A DNA stretch of 8,137 bases from assembly GCA_934488695.1 (NCBI GenBank), contig CAKSSH010000052.1, forward strand, positions 1 through 8,137, written 5' to 3'. Under the pieces are notes generated by a model. It was not told where the DNA came from. It made no database searches and saw only the letters and a list, made by a program, of their open reading frames with translations. A program made the translations under genes and the position numbers. The stretch's first letter is position 1. Each line of letters begins with the position of its first letter. The stretch is from an uncultured Oscillospiraceae bacterium (GTDB lineage: Bacteria; Bacillota; Clostridia; Oscillospirales; Ruminococcaceae). This document shows, piece after piece, positions 5,259 through 8,137 of this stretch.

Positions 5259-6431
5259 GTGGGAGCAAGCGCAATTTTGGCAGCAGCCGGTCGTTCCGAA
5301 CGCATGGACGGGCTGGATAAGCTGTTTCTTTCGCTTAATGGGAAATCGGTGCTGCGCCGTTCGCTGGAGGCGTTATTGGCTGCGGACTGTATCACCGAAG
5401 TTGTTATTGCCTGTGCACCGCAGCGGCTGGAGAGGGTGCGAGAAATGCTCGCGCAGATGAATCCCGCCCTGCCGGTTGTGCTGACGACCGGCGGCGACAG
5501 CCGGCAGGCGTCGGTGCTCAGAGCCCTTGAAAAGTGCAGTTGTCAGACCGATTGTATCATGGTGCACGATGCAGCGCGTCCGCTTGTTTGCCCGGAGGAT
5601 ATTGACCGACTTTATCACGCGGTAATACAGGAAAAAAAAGAAGCGGCGGCGCTGGGTGTTCCGGTCAAGGACACGGTAAAGCTGCTTGATGAGAACGGCT
5701 TTGTCGAAAAGACGCCGCCACGGGATCGTCTTTATGCCGCACAGACGCCGCAAGCCTTTTCGGCGCCGCTTTACCGCAAAGCGGTTTCTGTTGCGGCTGC
5801 TTCCGGCAGGGAATACACCGATGACTGTCAGTTAGTGGAGGCGATTGGCGTCAAGGTGTATATGGTGCCCGGGGATTTTCGGAATTTGAAGATTACAACG
5901 CCGGAGGATTTGCAGACGGCGCTGGCCTTTTTAAAGGAGCGGGAACCTATGGTACGAATCGGAAACGGATATGATGTGCACAGGCTCGCCGAGGGTCGGC
6001 GACTTGTGCTCGGCGGGGTGGAAATTGTTCATCCGACCGGTCTTTTGGGACATTCGGACGCGGATGTGCTGCTGCACGCTGTCATGGATGCAATGCTTGG
6101 CGCCGCGGCGCTTGGAGATATCGGCAGCCATTTTCCGGACGGAGATGATACCTATCGAGATATTGACAGCCGCCGCTTGCTGCGTCAAACTGCGGCAATT
6201 ATAAAGGAACACGGCTTTGAGGTCGGCAATCTGGACGCGGTCATCGTGGCGCAAAAGCCCAAATTGGCACCTTACCTTGAGACGATGCGGCAAAATATCG
6301 CGCAGGATTGCGAGATTCCGTCGGAGCGTGTCAGTGTCAAGGCAACTACCGAGGAGCACCTCGGCTTTACCGGGCGGCAAGAGGGAATCGCAGCGCACGC
6401 GGTTTGCCTGCTTCAGTCACGGGAACGGTGA
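5259..6431 (+). CDS. ispDF: Bifunctional IspD/IspF: MEP cytidylyltransferase and MECDP synthase
   Basis: The fused enzyme covers two non-consecutive steps of the MEP isoprenoid pathway: IspD couples methylerythritol phosphate to CTP, and IspF cyclises the later CDP-ME-2-phosphate to MEcPP. The product has 390 aa from GTG 5259. The IspD half (1 to about 225) shows AAAGRSERM (8-16) with K21, GGDSRQASV (78-86), VHDAARPLV (102-110), PVKDTVK (135-141), AAQTPQAF (160-167), TDDCQLVE (187-194) and NLKITTPEDL (209-218). The IspF half (about 232-390) shows GYDVH (237-241), LGHSDADVLLHA (264-274), DIGSHFPDGD (287-296) and KATTEEHLGFTGR (361-373). Zinc-type ligands D239, H241 and H273 keep the E. coli spacing (D8, H10, H42). 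AAGGAGG places the start at GTG, 13 nt after pcrA. An internal ribosome site and ATG precede the IspF domain. Confidence 0.96.
   Translation: MGASAILAAAGRSERMDGLDKLFLSLNGKSVLRRSLEALLAADCITEVVIACAPQRLERVREMLAQMNPALPVVLTTGGDSRQASVLRALEKCSCQTDCIMVHDAARPLVCPEDIDRLYHAVIQEKKEAAALGVPVKDTVKLLDENGFVEKTPPRDRLYAAQTPQAFSAPLYRKAVSVAAASGREYTDDCQLVEAIGVKVYMVPGDFRNLKITTPEDLQTALAFLKEREPMVRIGNGYDVHRLAEGRRLVLGGVEIVHPTGLLGHSDADVLLHAVMDAMLGAAALGDIGSHFPDGDDTYRDIDSRRLLRQTAAIIKEHGFEVGNLDAVIVAQKPKLAPYLETMRQNIAQDCEIPSERVSVKATTEEHLGFTGRQEGIAAHAVCLLQSRER
5933..5951 (+). promoter_or_regulatory. Possible internal ribosome binding site and ATG for a stand-alone IspF
   Basis: AAAGGAG (5933-5939) is followed after 9 nt by ATG 5949-5951, in frame with ispDF and exactly at the start of the IspF domain. 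Translation from here would give MVRIGNGYDVH... of 160 aa, essentially the length of a free IspF (159 aa in E. coli). Use in vivo is inference. Confidence 0.45.
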
Positions 6432-6433
6432 TC
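6427..6433 (+). promoter_or_regulatory. Atypical ribosome binding site for tmcAL (GGTGATC)
   Basis: GGTGATC pairs with the 5' half of the anti-Shine-Dalgarno sequence rather than the usual GGAGG core. It overlaps the ispDF stop codon (6429-6431) and lies 4 nt before the ATG at 6438. There is no GGAGG-type site nearby, so translation is probably coupled to ispDF. Confidence 0.5.
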
Positions 6434-6437
6434 GGAT

Positions 6438-7610
6438 ATGGCTGTTTACGGAATTGTGGCGGAATATAATCCCTTTCACAACGGTCACTATTATCAGATT
6501 CGGCAGCTTAAAAAAAGCCCGGAGGACGCGGTTGTGGTAGCGATGAGCCCCAATGTGGTACAGCGGGGGGATTTTGCGCTGTTTGATAAATGGACTCGGG
6601 CGCAGGCGGCTCTGCAATGCGGTGCAGACCTAATTGTGGAAATCCCGAGCCGCTGCGTGCTTTCCAGCGCCGAGGGATATGCCCGCGGCGCGCTTTCGGT
6701 GCTTGCGGCGTTAGGCTTTGTGGAGTTTCTGTGCTTTGGCAGCGAATGTGGCGAGCTTGATGCACTGCGCAAAGTAGCAGCACTGACAGAGGATCCGTTA
6801 GCCAATCGGCAGCTTCAGGCACAGCTTAGCGCCGGGGTACCGTATGCCGGGGCCCGCAGTGCAGCAATCGGGCAGCTTTGTCCCGAGCTATCCGATGTTT
6901 TAAATCATCCCAATGATATTTTAGGGGTGGAGTACCTGCGGGCTATTCGGTCTATGCATCTAGATCTGCAACCGGTGGCGCTTCGGCGTATCGGGACGGC
7001 ACATCACGGGCAGACACAGGGAGATTATGCCAGCGCCGGTTATCTGCGGCAGCATTTAACATCGCAAAATTTGCGGCGCTACTTGCCGCCTGCTGCCGCG
7101 CAGATTTTTGAGGATGCCTGTCGTTGCGGGCGCTTTTCGAGCGGCCTGCAAAGTCTTTCGGACGCGTTGCTGCTGCAGCTGCGCATAACGCCCTCTCAAG
7201 AGCTTGCCCGTCTGCCGGAAATGTCGGAGGGTCTTGAAAACCGCATGGTGCGCGCGGCTGCAACCAGTCAAGATTTTGAACAGCTGTGTCGGCAGATCAA
7301 AACCCGGCGTTATCCCATGACCCGTATTTGCCGGACCTTGATGGCGGCGCTTTTGTCTCTCTACGAGCCGGCGCCGACCGCGCCATTGCCGTTTGTTCGG
7401 GTGCTTGGAATGACGCAGCGTGGCGAGCGGCTACTTTCCCGGAGCGGCAATACGCCGATTATTGCTTCACTGAAAAAGGCGCAGCGGTTGGGGGATGGGG
7501 CGTGTCAGCTTGCCGCGGTTGAGGAAAAATGTACGGCGGCCTTTTCACTGACGCTTAAAAACCGCGCTGCCGCACAAAATGAATTTACTGCCCCGCTTTT
7601 GCGGGCTTGA
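6438..7610 (+). CDS. tmcAL: tRNA(Met) cytidine acetate ligase TmcAL (YlbM family)
   Basis: TmcAL makes N4-acetylcytidine at the wobble base of elongator tRNA-Met from acetate and ATP, unlike the acetyl-CoA enzyme TmcA. The 390-aa product (family about 400) starts with GIVAEYNPFHNGH (5-17), whose HNGH is the nucleotidyltransferase HxGH motif. It continues with AMSPNVVQRGDFALFDKWTRA (35-55), GADLIVEIP (62-70), FGSE (100-103), HPNDILGVEYL (157-167) and RRIGTAHHG (183-191), all characteristic of the family. The usual AMSG is AMSP here. It follows ispDF by 6 nt and precedes the aldolase by 12 nt, so it looks like part of the pcrA transcript. The C-terminal third (about 290-390) is more variable and I see no extra domain. 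Confidence 0.93.
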   Translation: MAVYGIVAEYNPFHNGHYYQIRQLKKSPEDAVVVAMSPNVVQRGDFALFDKWTRAQAALQCGADLIVEIPSRCVLSSAEGYARGALSVLAALGFVEFLCFGSECGELDALRKVAALTEDPLANRQLQAQLSAGVPYAGARSAAIGQLCPELSDVLNHPNDILGVEYLRAIRSMHLDLQPVALRRIGTAHHGQTQGDYASAGYLRQHLTSQNLRRYLPPAAAQIFEDACRCGRFSSGLQSLSDALLLQLRITPSQELARLPEMSEGLENRMVRAAATSQDFEQLCRQIKTRRYPMTRICRTLMAALLSLYEPAPTAPLPFVRVLGMTQRGERLLSRSGNTPIIASLKKAQRLGDGACQLAAVEEKCTAAFSLTLKNRAAAQNEFTAPLLRA

Positions 7611-7622
7611 GGGGATTATTGG

Positions 7623-8137
7623 ATGGAGACTGTCAAAACACTTTGCCAAAATCGGATTTTGGCTATTTTGCGCGGGATTTACGGGGAAACAGCATTGCGT
7701 ACGGCTGAGGCACTTTGCTGTGGCGGAGTGCGCACGGTGGAGGTGACCTTTGAGGCGGATCGGCCGGAAACATGGGAACAAACGGCCGAGACACTGCAAC
7801 TTTTAAATCGTGAGTTTGGGCAGCAGCTGCTGCTCGGCGCCGGAACGGTCTTAACCTGCCGGCAGGTCACGCTGGCTGCACAGGCCGGCGCTCAACTGGC
7901 AGTTGCTCCGAACACGGATGCGGCGGTGATTCGCGCTGCTCTGGAGGCGGGACTCTGCCCGCTGCCCGGTGCCATGACGCCGACCGAGATTGCGGCTGCT
8001 CAAGCCGCCGGGGCTGCCGCGGTCAAGGTTTTTCCTGCCGGGCTTCTCGGCCCGGCGTATTTTCAGGCCGTTTCAACGCCGCTTTCCGGAATACCGTTAT
8101 TTGCTTTTGGCGGCGTTACAGAGCATAATGCGGCAGC
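7623..8137 (+). CDS. KDPG/KHG-type bifunctional aldolase (3' end cut by the window)
   Basis: The class I Schiff-base aldolase family splits 2-keto-3-deoxy-6-phosphogluconate or 4-hydroxy-2-oxoglutarate, giving pyruvate or glyoxylate products, in sugar-acid breakdown. The 171 codons present begin METVKTLCQNRILAILRG and run off the right edge. Family residues are visible: R17 in ILRG, E40 in VEVTF (39-43), T75 in GAGTV (72-76), LPGAMTPTE (114-122) and the Schiff-base lysine K135 in VKVFPA (134-139). Near the cut end, AFGGV (161-165) replaces the PTGGI/V motif of typical KDPG aldolases. Substrate is therefore open: KDPG, KDPGal or hydroxyoxoglutarate. GAGGGG (7609-7614), overlapping the tmcAL stop, is 8 nt before the ATG at 7623. 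No sugar-acid kinase or dehydratase is in the window. Confidence 0.88.
   Translation, partial: METVKTLCQNRILAILRGIYGETALRTAEALCCGGVRTVEVTFEADRPETWEQTAETLQLLNREFGQQLLLGAGTVLTCRQVTLAAQAGAQLAVAPNTDAAVIRAALEAGLCPLPGAMTPTEIAAAQAAGAAAVKVFPAGLLGPAYFQAVSTPLSGIPLFAFGGVTEHNAA

Noticed and set aside
1..8137. CRISPR arrays, insertion sequences, tRNA or rRNA genes, riboswitches
   Set aside because: No regularly spaced repeats, transposase motifs, terminal inverted repeats, cloverleaf sequences or long structured leaders were seen on either strand.

Overview
The window reads as an ordinary chromosomal segment of a low-to-moderate-GC Gram-positive anaerobe, most likely a member of the Clostridia (Oscillospirales/Ruminococcaceae-like). 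The pointers are strong Shine-Dalgarno sites, Bacillus-type sigma-A promoters, the trmK-nif3 pair, TmcAL (a Firmicutes tRNA enzyme), a hybrid-cluster-associated CxxC protein and a PcrA helicase with a large 1A-domain insertion. Placement is inference from gene content; there is no rRNA in the window.

Left part (1-908, all minus strand). The 5' part of an XRE-type regulator runs off the left edge, with its own promoter. Upstream of it lies a 57-residue single-pass membrane protein with a very basic tail. Its promoter has an UP-like A/T tract and a good -35/-10 pair. Near-copies of the palindrome CGAAATTTCG occur around both promoters. A purine-rich stretch with no convincing gene then leads to the terminator of the next minus-strand operon.

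Middle-left (909-2656, minus strand). A DUF1858 CxxC protein is followed by an intrinsic terminator, then trmK (m1A22 tRNA methyltransferase) and nif3 (DUF34 dinuclear metal protein). The last two overlap by 17 nt. The terminator abuts the trmK ribosome binding site, so trmK-nif3 must be fed by read-through or by a promoter inside the upstream gene.

Right part (2657-8137, plus strand). A divergent intergenic region carries sigma-A-type promoters in both directions. Rightward it drives a tight gene string with gaps of 13, 6 and 12 nt: pcrA (UvrD-family helicase), a fused ispDF (two steps of the MEP isoprenoid pathway), tmcAL (tRNA-Met cytidine acetate ligase) and a KDPG/KHG-type aldolase cut by the right edge. 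No mobile element, CRISPR array, tRNA or rRNA was seen.

I did not find a convincing new multi-gene system. The points most worth a second look are the small membrane protein with the shared palindrome and adjacent regulator, the terminator directly in front of trmK, the internal IspF start within ispDF, and the substituted C-terminal motif of the aldolase.
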